Source: Serinus canaria (Eukaryota; Chordata; Aves; Passeriformes; Fringillidae). Taken from it: a stretch of DNA of 64,000 bases. Positions 32,687-44,907 of this stretch are shown piece by piece; position 1 is the first letter of the stretch; every line of letters starts with the position of its first letter. Location of the stretch: contig NC_066333.1 of the NCBI RefSeq assembly GCF_022539315.1, positions 12,801,001 through 12,865,000 of the forward strand. Reading direction: 5' to 3'. The notes under the pieces were generated by a model. It saw nothing but the letters and a program-made list of their open reading frames with translations, was not told where the DNA came from and made no database searches. The position numbers and the translations under genes were made by a program.

Positions 32687-34616
32687 GCCTCCAGGGCACT
32701 CGGGGGCTGTGGCAAGGCGAGGGTTAAGGGAAATCTCCTTTTTCCCCCGGTCCCGTGTGTCAGTCACAGGGCTGACCTGCACTGAGCTAACACAATATGG
32801 ACACGAGGCTTTTACCAAACTTTGTCACTTTGAGACAAAGCATGTGCTGGGAGGGAAAGTTGTTTGTTTTAACTGAGCCCCAAACGAAGCATTCATCATC
32901 TTGTCTCCTGTACAGCACCTTGTTCTGCCTTGGAAAAAAACTGAAACCAAACCATATGCTGAAAGGGGAAGAATTCAGAAAAATCTCCTCACTTTCCATC
33001 CAGTCTGTGCCCGTTTTTTTTTTTTGAGCTTCAAGGGGAGCAGAAATGGGATTGCTGCAGACAGGGTAAAGGTGGTGGTTGCTATTCCCAGTCCCTTGCA
33101 CAGAGTAGGTGCTTTCAAGAACTTGGAAACAAACATTGCATTAAAATTACTGCTGGTTCCTGGCAGAATTGCTTGAAAATATCTTTATTGGAGGCTGGGA
33201 ATAGAGTTTGGGGGTTTGCAGAACGTGTTCCTCAGGCTTGTTGTTGACAGATGCAGCTTTGTTCCTGCGGGCACACGGCTGCCAAGAATTCCCTCAGCAA
33301 CTCCTGATTATTTGGGGGTTCTGCTTGTAACTTCTCCAGGAACTGAGGATTTTATAAATGCTGATTCCTTGGCAGTGAGATGTTGTGGAGGTCACCCCAA
33401 ACTGGCACTGTCAGCTCCTTTGCAACTTCTCCTTTACCTCGAATTTACTCCTAATTGACTCTTCACAATATTGCACTGTTAGTTCCTATAAAGGGTGAGA
33501 AATGTGATGTTAGTTTGGACCTGGATTTGGAAGTTTGGGGACAAATCACTGGTTTTGTGGAATATTGTCTATTTTCAATTTATTGTTTCAATTTATTTAC
33601 ACTCCACATATCAACCACATTTATCTGAGTACTTCTTCATATCTGACTCCTTAGCACATCCAGTTGATCTCTGCCCTGCCAGCAGGAGAACACAAAGTAC
33701 TCCTGAAAGGTCTCAATTTGCAATCTGAGATATAGTTTAAACTAATGTAGCAGCCCAGTTGTTATCACCAACAGCCATCTCAGATATTTAAAGTGAGGAT
33801 TTTATTCCAGTCCTTAGCCTGAATTTAGATTTTGCTGTTAACCGTCTGTAGAAAAAAAAATTAAAATTAACTGTCAGATTTTGCAAGTTAATGCAGGGTT
33901 GACTTGAAATCAGCCACCTCCAGGAGGAGAGTGCTTTATTCTTCCTACATTTGTTTACAGTCCTTGGGTGTCTTTGGGGTTTTTCACAATCAAGGCAGAG
34001 GTGCAGAGCACACACAGTAAGGGAGCTCCATCCCCTGTTTAATTTCCCTTTTCCCGGTGTTTATGACACCTGAGCTGTTTCTGCAGCAGGTTTGGTACCC
34101 GAGATTGCCCCGTGGCCATTCAGGGCAGAGATGGCCCCACTCAGGCAAGACAGGCTTCTCTTTTTTGCTGTTTCTTTGGTTTTTCTCTCTGCACATCTGA
34201 CCTCCAGGGCCAGGAGCAGTCCTGAGCTGTTTCTGATTCCCTCGAGGGGGGTGAGGCCGGGCCCAGGTGATGAGCAGTGGGAAAGGTGAAGGTGCTGCCC
34301 TGCAGCCAAGCTCAGCTCGGGTGGGAAGGTTCCAGAAGGGAGGGGACACCCTGGGCTGGATGCACAGGCTGCTGCAGGACCTGCTGGAACAGCCAAGACT
34401 GAGCAGAGCAAACGGTCCTGGCTGCTGAAAATCAGCTGAAAATCAGGTTATTGCTGTCATGAGTGTGGCAGGGCAGCCCTGGCACAGATGGGCACTGTTC
34501 AAGGCAGAGATCAAACCCCAGCCCGAGCTCTCTGCTGGGCAGGGCAGCTCCTGCACTTACCTTGGTATCACAAAGGTGAGCAAGGCTGGGGCTTTTTTGG
34601 GCTGTTTCAGTGCTGG
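32687..34616. other. Intergenic stretch, nothing named
   Basis: No gene recognised. AT-rich, unique-looking DNA; a T run lies at 33015-33025. Confidence 0.5.
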
Positions 34617-34990
34617 TTACCTGGAATTCTGTGTGATTCCCACAAATGTAAAAGATTTACCTGGAATTCTGTGTGATTCCCACAAATCCCAGTCTGACAA
34701 ATGCAAAATATTCACCTGGAATTCTGTGTGACTGTGACAAATCCCAGTCTGACAAATGCAAAAGGTTTACCTGAAATTCTGTGTGACTCTGGCAATTGCA
34801 AGAGATTTACCTGGCATTCTGTGTGACTCTCACAAATGTAAAATATTCACCTGGCATTCTGTGTGACTCTCACAAATGTAAAATATTCACCTGGAATTCT
34901 GTGTGACTCTCACCAATCCCAATCTGACAAATGCAAAAGATTCACCTGGAATTCTGTGTCATTCTCACAATTTCCAGGCTCACAAATGCA
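34617..34990. repeat. Minisatellite (acctggaattctgtgtgact family)
   Basis: About eight copies of a 40 to 57-bp unit: acctggaattctgtgtgact followed by ctcacaaatgtaaaatattc, in some copies extended by cccagtctgacaaatgcaaa. Two unit lengths are interspersed, so it is a compound array. Confidence 0.9.
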
Positions 34991-36012
34991 AAATGCAGTT
35001 GTCTTTTTTATTTTTATTTTTTTTTCCATGAAGAAGTCTGATGCATGAGCCTGGGCTCCCAGAGTCTTGTCACCCTTTCAGGCAGGTTTCAGTGTGTGGC
35101 AGGATAATTTAGATGTCAAAAAGTGCCTTGCTTTTACTGTCACTCAATGGGTGTACCTGAGAATTCCTGGGCTGGATTCAGCAGAACAGAAGCTGCAAAT
35201 GCTGATAAATCCTGCAGACACTCCCTGAATTACCTGGGATGTGACAATTCTGGGCACAAACTCTCAAAAACAACACTGCTGTTATTACACACTTGGGAAA
35301 TGATTCTCCTAGAATTACAGATATTTTTAACCACCAGTTTGTCAAAGTTTGCTGCTTTATTTTTTTTTTTTTAATTTTAAATTTTTATTTTAAATTTTTT
35401 CTGCAGTTATTTTTTGTTCTGCAGTTAACCTTCAGCAATGTTAGCTTGGCTGAAGTGTTATGAAGGCAGCTGAGAGCACCCTGTGGGTGACTGAGCTCAG
35501 TAAAATCTCAGTGCCCTGCAATCCTGTGTGACACAACTTCCCCATCCTGCACCTCGATGTCAGCAGTAAAACCATGATGCTGCTTTTCTAGCAGGGCAGG
35601 GGTGAGCTGTTCTGTGCAGAAATGCCTGCAGGTCTCCCATGAAGTGTTCTGAACACACTCACCACCCCAGCCTTCCTGGGACCTCAGGGATTCAGTTCCC
35701 ATAAGCTTGGATGATATAATTCCTTCCAGGACCAATTCGTGTGCTCATGTCACTGTTACACAACTCACTTCAAAACAACACATGAAGTGCCAAATCATCA
35801 AAAAGCTTTCTTCTCCCTTGCCTCCACCACTAATTTTTCCAATGAGAAACTCAAAATGTGATTTTTTTTTTTTTTTTTTTTAATGTAAAAAAATAGAGCA
35901 ATCTGTCCTAACACAGACAGGACATCAAAAAGGGTTTTATCTCCTTTCCCTGCCCCTGAACCAGAAGCAATTTCCTCACCCTGCCTGGCTGGCCCTGCTC
36001 TCACACAGAAAA
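34991..36012. other. Intergenic stretch with homopolymer runs
   Basis: Poly-T runs at about 35359-35372 and 35860-35881. Otherwise unique-looking with no gene recognised. Confidence 0.5.
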
Positions 36013-36176
36013 ATGTTCTTTGGCATGTTTTGTTCTTTAGTGTGTTCTCTGGCATGTTCTTTAGTGTGTTCTCTGGCATGTTTTGTTCTTTAGTATGTTC
36101 TTTCACATGTTCTTTAGTGTGTCCTTTGGCATGTTTTGTTCTCTAGTATGTTCTTTCACATGTTCTCTGGCATGTC
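36013..36176. repeat. Minisatellite (tgttctttagtgtgttctctggca family)
   Basis: Irregular tandem copies of ggcatgttttgttctttagt and atgttctttcacatgttct over about 165 bp. Confidence 0.85.
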
Positions 36177-36417
36177 CCGAGCCTGGCAGCAGCAGCCCAG
36201 CCCCTCCCGGCCCTGCTGGGTGTTCAGCCATGCCCTGGTTCCTGCCCCAGCTCCCTCTGAGCTTTGCCTCCCATCCCTCACCCTCCTCCCTGCCCTGCTC
36301 AGCCCCATCTCTCTCTCCAATGCCAGCAGAGGGCACTTGGATTTAATCTCTTGCGTGGTTCAGGCTCTAAAACTGTTCAGCAGGAGTTCTTACAGGTTGT
36401 TTGGGGTTTTTTCCCCT

Positions 36418-36615
36418 GAGAAACCCCAAACCAGCCCATAATCCCAACCTGTGTGATCCCAGTTTAGGATCCCGGGTCCCAAACCCCAAACCAGCCCATC
36501 ATCCCAGTCTGGGATCCCAAACCAGCCCATCATCCCAGTTTGGGATCCCAAACCAGCCCATCATCCCAGTTTGGGATCCCAAACCAGCCCATCATCCCAG
36601 TTTGGGATCCCGGAT
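36418..36615. repeat. 31-bp minisatellite with internal palindrome
   Basis: About five copies of cccaaaccagcccatcatcc followed by cagtttgggat. Each unit contains atccca and tgggat separated by three bases, a small inverted repeat. Confidence 0.88.
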
Positions 36616-37245
36616 GTCAGTGCGAGCCAGGTTTGGGTTCAGAATGAGCAGACTGGGCTGAGTAAAATAAGTGACCCAAATCTGAACTGCAAGAGGCTCA
36701 AAACTTTGTTCTTCTTCACCTGAAGTCTCACTCAGTGTGTCTCTCTTTACCATTTAATACTTGAACAAGTTTAACTTGGGTGTTGGGTTGTTTAGATAAA
36801 AAATAGTATTTTGTGGAGTAAGACAAGATAAAGCACTTAGAATTGACCACAATCATAATGAATAATCTAATTTAGCCCTTTTTTCATTTAAAATCACCTG
36901 ATTCAAGTTGATTTTTTTCACTATGATTGGTCAGATAACTGGTGCAATCAAGCCCTGTCCTGTGATTTTTCCATCCATGCCCCAGGAGCAGCTTCACATT
37001 GTTCAGTTCTTTGTCACATGACTGGCCACAAGTCACAGTCTGTTATTTCTGCTTCCTGTTTGATGACAGGAATAAGAGGTTTGCAGGTCTTGCACATTAT
37101 CTGATCTATTATGGAAATAAACCCCAGAGAGCTGACCCAGGAGCATTTTCCCTGCTCCTCTTCCCCCCCAGACCAGTCTGACTTCAGGAGCTCCTGCTGG
37201 AGCTGCTTTCCCTCCGTGTGCTGGAGAGCAGCAATGCACAAACCC
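36616..37245. other. Intergenic stretch, AT-rich
   Basis: No gene recognised. Repeat-free AT-rich sequence around 36740-36980. Confidence 0.5.
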
Positions 37246-37385
37246 TCCTTCTTGGTATCCATACCAAGTATTTATATGTTCTTTATATATATATCTGGTC
37301 TTTTGTATTTATACCAAGTATTTATGTACCTCTGGTCTTTTGTATTTATGTACCTCTGGTCTTTTGTATTTATACAAAGCACTTA
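37246..37385. repeat. Short tandem repeat (tacctctggtcttttgtatt)
   Basis: Imperfect copies of accaagtatttatgt and acctctggtcttttgtattt, about 140 bp. Confidence 0.8.
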
Positions 37386-37581
37386 CAGACCCATCTATTT
37401 GTATTTCTACACCTCTGGTTTGAAGCTCCATCTGAGCAGAGGTTTATTTGATTTATCACCTTCATTTCGTGCACCGTGGGCCAGTTCCTTTTGTCTCCCT
37501 GAGCAGAGTTTGGGGAGTCCATGGAAAGCAGCTCCATGAACATTTGGGGCTGTTTTGCCACTGAATTCACACACCAGAGAG

Positions 37582-37790
37582 GAATCTTGGAATGGGTTGG
37601 GTTGGGTTGGGAGGGACCTTGAGGATCTTCTCACCCCCCAGCCATGGCAGGGACACCTTCCACCATCCCAGGTGCCCTAATTCCTGCCCAGCCTGGCCTT
37701 GGGCACTGCCAGGGATCCAGAACAGCCACAGCTGCTCTGGGAATTCCATCCCAGGGAAGGTTCCAGCAGGGGCTGGGTGCAGGATTCCAG
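37582..37790 (-). mobile_element. CR1 LINE 3' fragment, reverse orientation
   Basis: Starts ggaatcttggaatgggttgg, followed by tgggagggaccttgaggatc, ccatggcagggacaccttcc and ggccttgggcactgccaggg, the avian CR1 antisense profile. It includes a small tgggttgggttggg expansion near the start. Truncated, non-coding. Confidence 0.82.
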
Positions 37791-40700
37791 GTGAGCCCAT
37801 TCCAGCTGCACAGGGAGCTGCTGGTGCCAGGCCCCAGGAGCATCTCATGCCAAGCTGGCACCTTTCATCACAGGCTGCTGGGGCCCTGCCATGCTTGTCC
37901 ATCATGAATTGAGCCAAAATGGACAAAAGTAGCACAGATGGGAGATGGCTGGGGGAGGGATTCATCCCCTGGAGCTCACAGAACCCTGCTTCCAATGAGC
38001 CCAGCCACAGCATTTGCCATCACCTCAGGCTGCAGTGAAAGAGCAGAGGTCACACTAAAAAGGAGGGGCACTAAACTAACTCAGTGCCTGCTCATAAAAG
38101 ACATTTTTATAAAGGATGTGTAGCCAAAGCCACTGTTCCAGCAGGGTCTGACATCTGACCAACCTGGCCTTGCTGATCACGGCACCACTTCCAGGTGCCT
38201 CTGGAAATTCAGGGGAGGGGGAGACACAAAGCAAAACCCAGCAGGGAGAGCAGATGGCAGCAATGAGAATAATCCATGAGAGCCATCCCAGTCCTGCTTG
38301 GAGCCCATCAGCAGGGAGCAGGGACAGGCAGGGTGCCCTGTGCCCCCCTCAGCACCACGGGCTGCCCTGGCACCCCCAGGTGGGTAATTGACCCCAGGAA
38401 AGCAGGAGCTGAATTCCTGCAGGGCTCCTGGAGGGAAATGCTCTATGAAATCACACCATGTAACCAGAGTTCTGCCCAGGACAAACCCACACAGGTTGGA
38501 CAAGGTTACAGTAAAGCGAATTTTTAGCAATGAAACCCCCCATGGTATTTGGTTTTGTCTAATTTTTTATTGTAGTTTAGACTACAGTGCTATCAATGCT
38601 AAAAAGAAAAACAGAGTTTTCAAGTCTAGGTATGTGAGACTTTTTTAACATTTGGAATAGATCCAGCAATTCAGTGTCTTAATCCAAAGTCAAACTTCCT
38701 GCAGGACTGCAGCTTTATTTTTGTGGTTTAGGTGTATCTGGGAAGGGGGGGGAGAACAAACTGAATTTTGTTGTATTTCAGTTAGAACAAAATACAACCC
38801 CTTACAACTGCAGTGCCTAAAATAAATGTATCTGACTAGGCTGGGTTTATGCAACATAAATAGAACAGAACAGTGCCAGCAAACTTTGATTTTGTGACAT
38901 AAACACAGACTTGGTGTCAATCAGTACACGCCTCAGTTCATGTTCTTTCAATACCCTGATTTTAAGAAGCATTTTTAAATAGACTGTAGGTACAATATTA
39001 AAATTTTGTTTGTACATTTTAAATGAGATAAATTAGGAAAATGGTCCACTTGGTCCCCTGATTCTTCTGTGCTCTGAACACGTGACATTATTTATATGTG
39101 AAAATCAACTCCTAGACAAGATTTCTTTAATAATTCTGCTGCACTAGGTGAGGAGTTTTGGGGGGTGAGGAGTTTTGCTCTGAGGTCAGGCTGCAGAAGC
39201 AGAGCTGCAGGCTTTCCCAGAGCCTTGGGTCATTTCTGCCTCTCAGGATCAAAGCTGGGCTGGGGTAGGATCTGTGTCTGGGGAGAAGCTGCCCCTGGGA
39301 TGTGCTGGGTGTTCTCTGCTTTATTCCCTCCCTCCCTGGAGCGAGCTGGTGGCACTTTGGGAGCAGAGGGAACTGCCAGCATCTCCCTCCTCTCCTGCTG
39401 GAGGATCCAGGGAACCTTGAGCTGTTTCCCAGCCTCATTTCATTCTGTGCCAGCCTCTAAAGCTGACACACATCAAATATTTCAGGTTGTTGTCATATCC
39501 TCCCTTAGTCATAATTTGCTCAAATCACACTCATTCAGCCTTTGTCTTGTTGTCTTCTTTTTTAATATATCAACTTACTTAATTTACTTTCTATTCCCTG
39601 AATTAGCACTAGAGCTGCATAAACAAATGGGCATTAAGGGGAGGGAAGGGGGAAATCTAAAAATCAAACTGAGTTCATATAGAACTATTAGAAGTATTTT
39701 AAATTGAAAGTATTAAGAATGGGGGTTTAAATTCTGTCTAAAGATTGTGCAAATTAATCCTGGAAGGGTTTTTCTGTGTGAATTTATTTGTTAAAAAACC
39801 ACAAAACAAACAATTCTCTCCCTGCCACTTCGGAGCTCCTGAAAGGTTCTAAAGTTAGTCAGTGACTTGTGTTAATTTTTCCCCGGGCTGTCCGATGGTG
39901 ATTTAATTTGAGCACACCTCTGATTGATGTCAGACAATTCATTGCCCCTTCCAAACAATAGCCTGGCTTCGGGAGAGGAGGGGGCAGATAACGCTGGACT
40001 CTGATAGCCAGAGCTGAAAACACATCAGCTGTAAGCACGAGGACCTCAGATTACATTGAGGGGTTTTTCCCTAAATTTCCTGGAATTTTTCCTGCTGTTG
40101 GGATGGGTTTTGGGCGGGCAGGGAGGCTGCCCTGCATTTCCTCCGCGTGGAACAAACCCCGAGTGTCTGTCGGGGCAGCGATGGGGTTTCCTGTCGCTGG
40201 GGATTGTTTAGCAGCTGATCGCTCCAGAAATAGCCGGGAATAGGAAATTCCTGCCGCAGGGAGAGGCAGAACGCTCCTCGGGAGGCCTCCGAGAGAGGGA
40301 GATGGAGCCGCTTCTGTCCCCCTGCGGGGTTCGGGGTCGCTGGGAGGGATGCGGGTCCCACTCCCATCACATGCCCAGCAACACAAAAACCCAAAAAATC
40401 CCCAAAAACCCCTTAAAATCTGTCTGTGTTTCCATCAACCAGCTGTCAGTCACAGAGGGCAGGTTGCTCCCAGGGCTTGGGGAAGCGCTGTGCTCCAGGG
40501 GGATGCGAGAGGCAAACTTTGCAGGCTGGGGGAAGGGAGCAGCAACAAAGCGTTTATTCTTCCCTTCCCCTCCCCCAGGAGAGGGAGGAAGCAGAGGAGT
40601 GGTGGCAGAAGAAGGAAGAAGAAAGGAATTAAAAAGTAAAGACAACTTGAAAGTGGAGCGAGGGAAGGAATTTAAAGGGGAACTGTAGAGTTTTAGCAGG

Positions 40701-41214
40701 AGGGCTGAATCCCGGGGGGCAGCGGCAGCTCTGCCTTCAGCCAGCCAGCTGCTTTAATGGGAATTGACTTTAATTGAATGAGCCTGGTCCTGCTGGCAGC
40801 AGCTCGGTTTCCATCGACTGGAGCAAGGCGTGGCCGCAGGTTTGGGATGGAGCAGAGCCGGTTTGTGTAACATCCCCTGCTGCTCGCACACGGCAGAGTT
40901 TCAGCGAGCTTTCATAACCCTTAAGCTGGGTGTGTGCTGATGGCAGGGCAGAGCAGAGCCAGCCTGCCTTTGTGCTGGGGATTAACCCAACCACCTGTTA
41001 CTAAAACGTGAAACTCGGCACAAAACATCCCCAGCCTTTCCCGAGGCACCTCGGGGGAAGGATGGAGGAACAGCTTGGTCAGGGAACAAAACTTTTCCCA
41101 ACTCTTCCATGCTGTCCCCAGGTGCCAGCTGTGCTTTCCTGTCATTTTTGCACCCTGCCTTGGTGCACACACACGTGTGAGGACACCAGAGCACACAGGC
41201 TTGGGCTGAGCCTA
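37791..41214. other. Intergenic stretch, no gene recognised
   Basis: Mostly unique-looking DNA. The block at about 39830-40060 looks like candidate regulatory sequence. The segment at 40540-40640 is purine-rich and has an acceptor-like tract followed by a short charged open frame. Confidence 0.5.
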
Positions 41215-41502
41215 GCCTTGGCTGCTCCTGCATCCTCTGAGTGCATTGGGGCTGCTCATTTCTGCTCCTGCATCCTCTGAGCACTTTGGGGCTGCTCATT
41301 TCTGCTCCTGCATCCTCTGAGCACATTGGGGCTGCTCATTTCTGCTCCTGCATCTTCTGAGCACATTGGGGCTGCTCATTTCTGCTCCTGCATCTTCTGA
41401 GCACATTGGGGCTGCTCATTTCTGCTCCTGCATCCTCTGCCTGAGCACATTGGGGCTGCTCATTTCTGCTCCTGCATCCTCTGCCTGAGCACATTGGGGC
41501 TG
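41215..41502. repeat. 40/46-bp minisatellite, about 7 copies
   Basis: Unit catttctgctcctgcatcct followed by ctgagcacattggggctgct. The last two copies have a 6-bp insertion (gcctga) giving 46 bp. Confidence 0.93.
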
Positions 41503-44500
41503 TTGGTAAGCAAAGTTTAGGTTCCACACTTGCAATCATGTGCTGTTCCAGTTGTGGATGTAAGTGCAGCTCAGGAAAAATATATATATTGTATTGACCA
41601 GCGTGCTGACCTGGGGCAGAACCTCTCCTGATTTTCCTCTTAAATCCTGGTTTTAAACACAGAGCTCTGGTTTCCTTTGGTTGTCATTACTCCTGAGTGC
41701 AGCTGCCTTGAAAAGCAGGGTTTGCAATTCACAAGGTTTCCTTTCCCTTTTTTTGTTTGCTTGCCCACTTGCTTTGGGGAAGATGAAGTTTTTTAATCTG
41801 GCTGCAGAGCAGCTCCACAGCCCTCCAGGAATATTGACAAGGACAGCAGGGAAGAGGCAGGAGCTGGAGTGGCCCAGCAGCTGCCCCAGCCCTGGCTGGA
41901 CCTGCCCCAGCCTCGGTGCCTGCTCGTCAAACCCAGGATGTTTTAAATAACACAACCCAGGCTTGGCCCATTGGGACTGCCCAACAAAACCTGGCTTTGT
42001 CAGAAACTCTCTGCCCAGCTTTAGTTTTGAGTAACGTGCTCCATCTGACCCAAGAGAGTAAAATCCCCTCTCTAGGGGCAGGAGTGGATGAATAACTGAT
42101 AATGCACACCCAAAGTTCTCCCACTGGGATCAGCAGTACTCCATAAATGTTTCCCTGAGTTAGATCCATCATTCAGTTCTGAATGGAATCAAACCTGCCC
42201 CTACCACGTTTGTGTTTGGGCCTGAATTTCTGTTCTGGGAGCTCTGCAGGCAGGGGCTCAGGGAGGGCACTGCAGGGAACTCACCCAGGAGGGTTCCTCA
42301 TTCCTGCTCCTCCTTTCTGACAATGCCCTGTACCAGCACACCAGCCCTTTACTAGCTGTAGGAAACTGGTTGTAGAGCCTTTGCACTTGGACTGAGCAGC
42401 TGTAACAAGAGCTAGGGGTGTGTGGGAGCTCAGCCTCCTCTTCCTCACTCCCTGGCAGAGCTGTGCCAGGACACACTGGGCAGCCCTGAGCTGTCACTGC
42501 CCGGGCAGCCTCAGGTTGGCTTTTCCCCATTTCCTTTTGGGGAGGAGGTTTGGGCTTAAAAGAGGAAATAAAACTGTGCAGCTATTCCTATCTGAAAGCC
42601 AGACCTTAGCTCCTGGTGGTTCTTTTCCTTTCAAAACACGAGCAAGATTAAAAATAAAGAAGTGTCAGCGTGCTAATGTTTCAGTTTCTAATCAGTTCAC
42701 AAATGGCAGGAAATTAACTGGCTTTTCATGAACATCTGTTCCACTTCTGGCTTGGAAGGTTGGAGGCAAATGCTATCTGTCAAATCTCATAGTGAGAATC
42801 AGCAATAAATGCACGTTTCATTTGCCACCCCCATTTCTCTACGAGCCATTCAAGCAGTACACTGTAGCCAAATGCACTGGTTGCTTTTCCTCTGGTGTGT
42901 TTTGGTGCTGGAGAGGATGATGAGCTGCCTCAGAATAAGGATCAGGAGGAAGGTGGTGACTGCAGCCCTGCAGTGCTGGACACTGCTGGACGTCTGCAAC
43001 ACTCACCCTTACCTTCTCAGGTGAAATGTGCTTTTTTTGAACATTTCACAAGGGCTTGCCAAGCAGAATCTCTTTTTCCTGCTATTATTTGTCTTCAAGT
43101 GACTTGAGGAGCTAAAGGTCTTGTTGCTGCAGCAACAGTCTCTATGGGGATGTCACATGAAGTGACTTTATTTAATCACCTGTCCGTGCCCTGTGTGCCC
43201 AGGCTCTCCAGGCTCCACAGGACAGGTGTCACTCACTTTGTGCTGACTTCTCCTCACCTTCTGGGGAATTCACGAATGTCCAACCACTCTGGGAGTGGCT
43301 TTGTGCCCCAGGAGAGACTCTGCTGCCTCTCACTGGGAGTGCTGGCACACTGTGCTCTTTGCTGGGCTGCGTACTGGGTGCTGTCTCCTCCTTTTAAAAC
43401 TGGACAAATATCTCAGATTTCCTGCTCACTGCTGCGAGGCTGACAGGGCATTCACAAGCCCAGATAATCTGGAGTTTGTAACAGCTGTGCTTTGCTTGGT
43501 TCCCTGCACATGCAGGGCTTGAAATCCTTGGCTGAAGAGGCTCTGGGATATCTCTATTAAACTCCTGTAACAGCTGATTATTCCTGAAATTGGTTTCAGT
43601 AGCAATTCAAAGAAAAGCTGCTCTGGAGAGCAGAGAAGCTGAGCAAAACCTTAAGCAGTGCACAGACCAGTGGGTTTTGAGCAATCCAGAGCTGAAATAG
43701 AGAATGACAGCCCAGATAATGCAACAAATGGCCTAAAAAGCACCAAAAGCTTCCCAGATTCCCTTGTGGAGGCCAGAGAGGAGGACATTAATCAGGCCAG
43801 ACAGAGGAATCTGTAACCAAACAGGTTTGGCCCTTACACAAGAATAGCAGGCAAACATGAAACTGGAGGGAAAGATCTTTATCAGCCCCTGCATGCAAAA
43901 CCATCCAGGGGAAACTCAGAGTGCTCTGGGCAGGGATCAGCTGCACAGGGAGGTGGGACCTCGTCTGCTCTCCTGCCGGGCAGCCAGTCCTGCTCCCACA
44001 AGGAACACTCAGCAGAAGCTCCCCTGTTTTCCTGAGCTCTGCTCCTCCCACCATTCTGGTTGCTTGAATTGAAAAAGGTCTGGGGCAGACAGGCTGGAAG
44101 GGCTTCAGATCTGCACATTTGTCCTGAGTGGAATGATGAGGTTTTAGAGAAATTGGTGCCCACAGTCTTTAATGACAGGATGGATGGAGTTCCTGCTGAC
44201 CTGCAGAGCTCAGGGCCAGGCTGGTTTGGTCTTTTGGTATTTTTGGGGGGCAGCTGAGCTCTCTCTGGAGCTGATGCTGGGTCTGTTTCCCAGGGAGCAC
44301 CTCCCTGGTTTGCCCTTTCCCTTTTTTTGGGCACGGCTCTCCTCAGCCTCACCCAGCAGGAGGGTGGCTCCAGTGGCCTGAGACATTTCCCTGGTGCTTC
44401 CATCCACCCAAACCCAGGCAGGAGCTGCTGCTCTCCAGCTGGCAAGGCTTCTCCAAGCAGTCCTTGCTCATGTTTAGCAGAGGATCAGAAGTCTCAAAGG

Positions 44501-44850
44501 ACTGGTGGGAAGGGGTGCCACTGGCAGAGACAGCCCAAAGTGATGGGCACTGCCACCCCCTTCCCCTCCTGGCACTGCAGGGGCACCCCAGAGTCCCTCT
44601 GGCCTTATCAGGGTGTCTTATCACTGCTCCCTGCTGCCTGGCAGGGGCTGGAAAAGAGTATTAGTAATTTATTCTTGCTCAGCTCTAAACTCTCCCTGCG
44701 AGGCTGGGGAATAATTGTCCTTGCCTGGCTGGTGGGAAAGTGAAGTGGAGCAGATGTGCTGAGAGACAGAGATTTGCTCACACCACCAGGGTCAGGTTCC
44801 CTCAATTTACTGGAGAGTGCCAGGCTCACACTGTTTCCTTACCAGTTAAA
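41503..44850. other. Intergenic stretch, no gene recognised
   Basis: Unique-looking sequence. A short segment near 42913-43020 reads as an acidic open frame ending at a CAG/GTGAAA donor-like site, which I do not regard as sufficient evidence for an exon. Confidence 0.5.
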
Positions 44851-44851
44851 C

Positions 44852-44904
<53 letters not shown>
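44851..44904. repeat. (AAT)n microsatellite
   Basis: About 18 uninterrupted AAT/ATA units. Confidence 0.98.
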
Positions 44905-44907
<3 letters not shown>

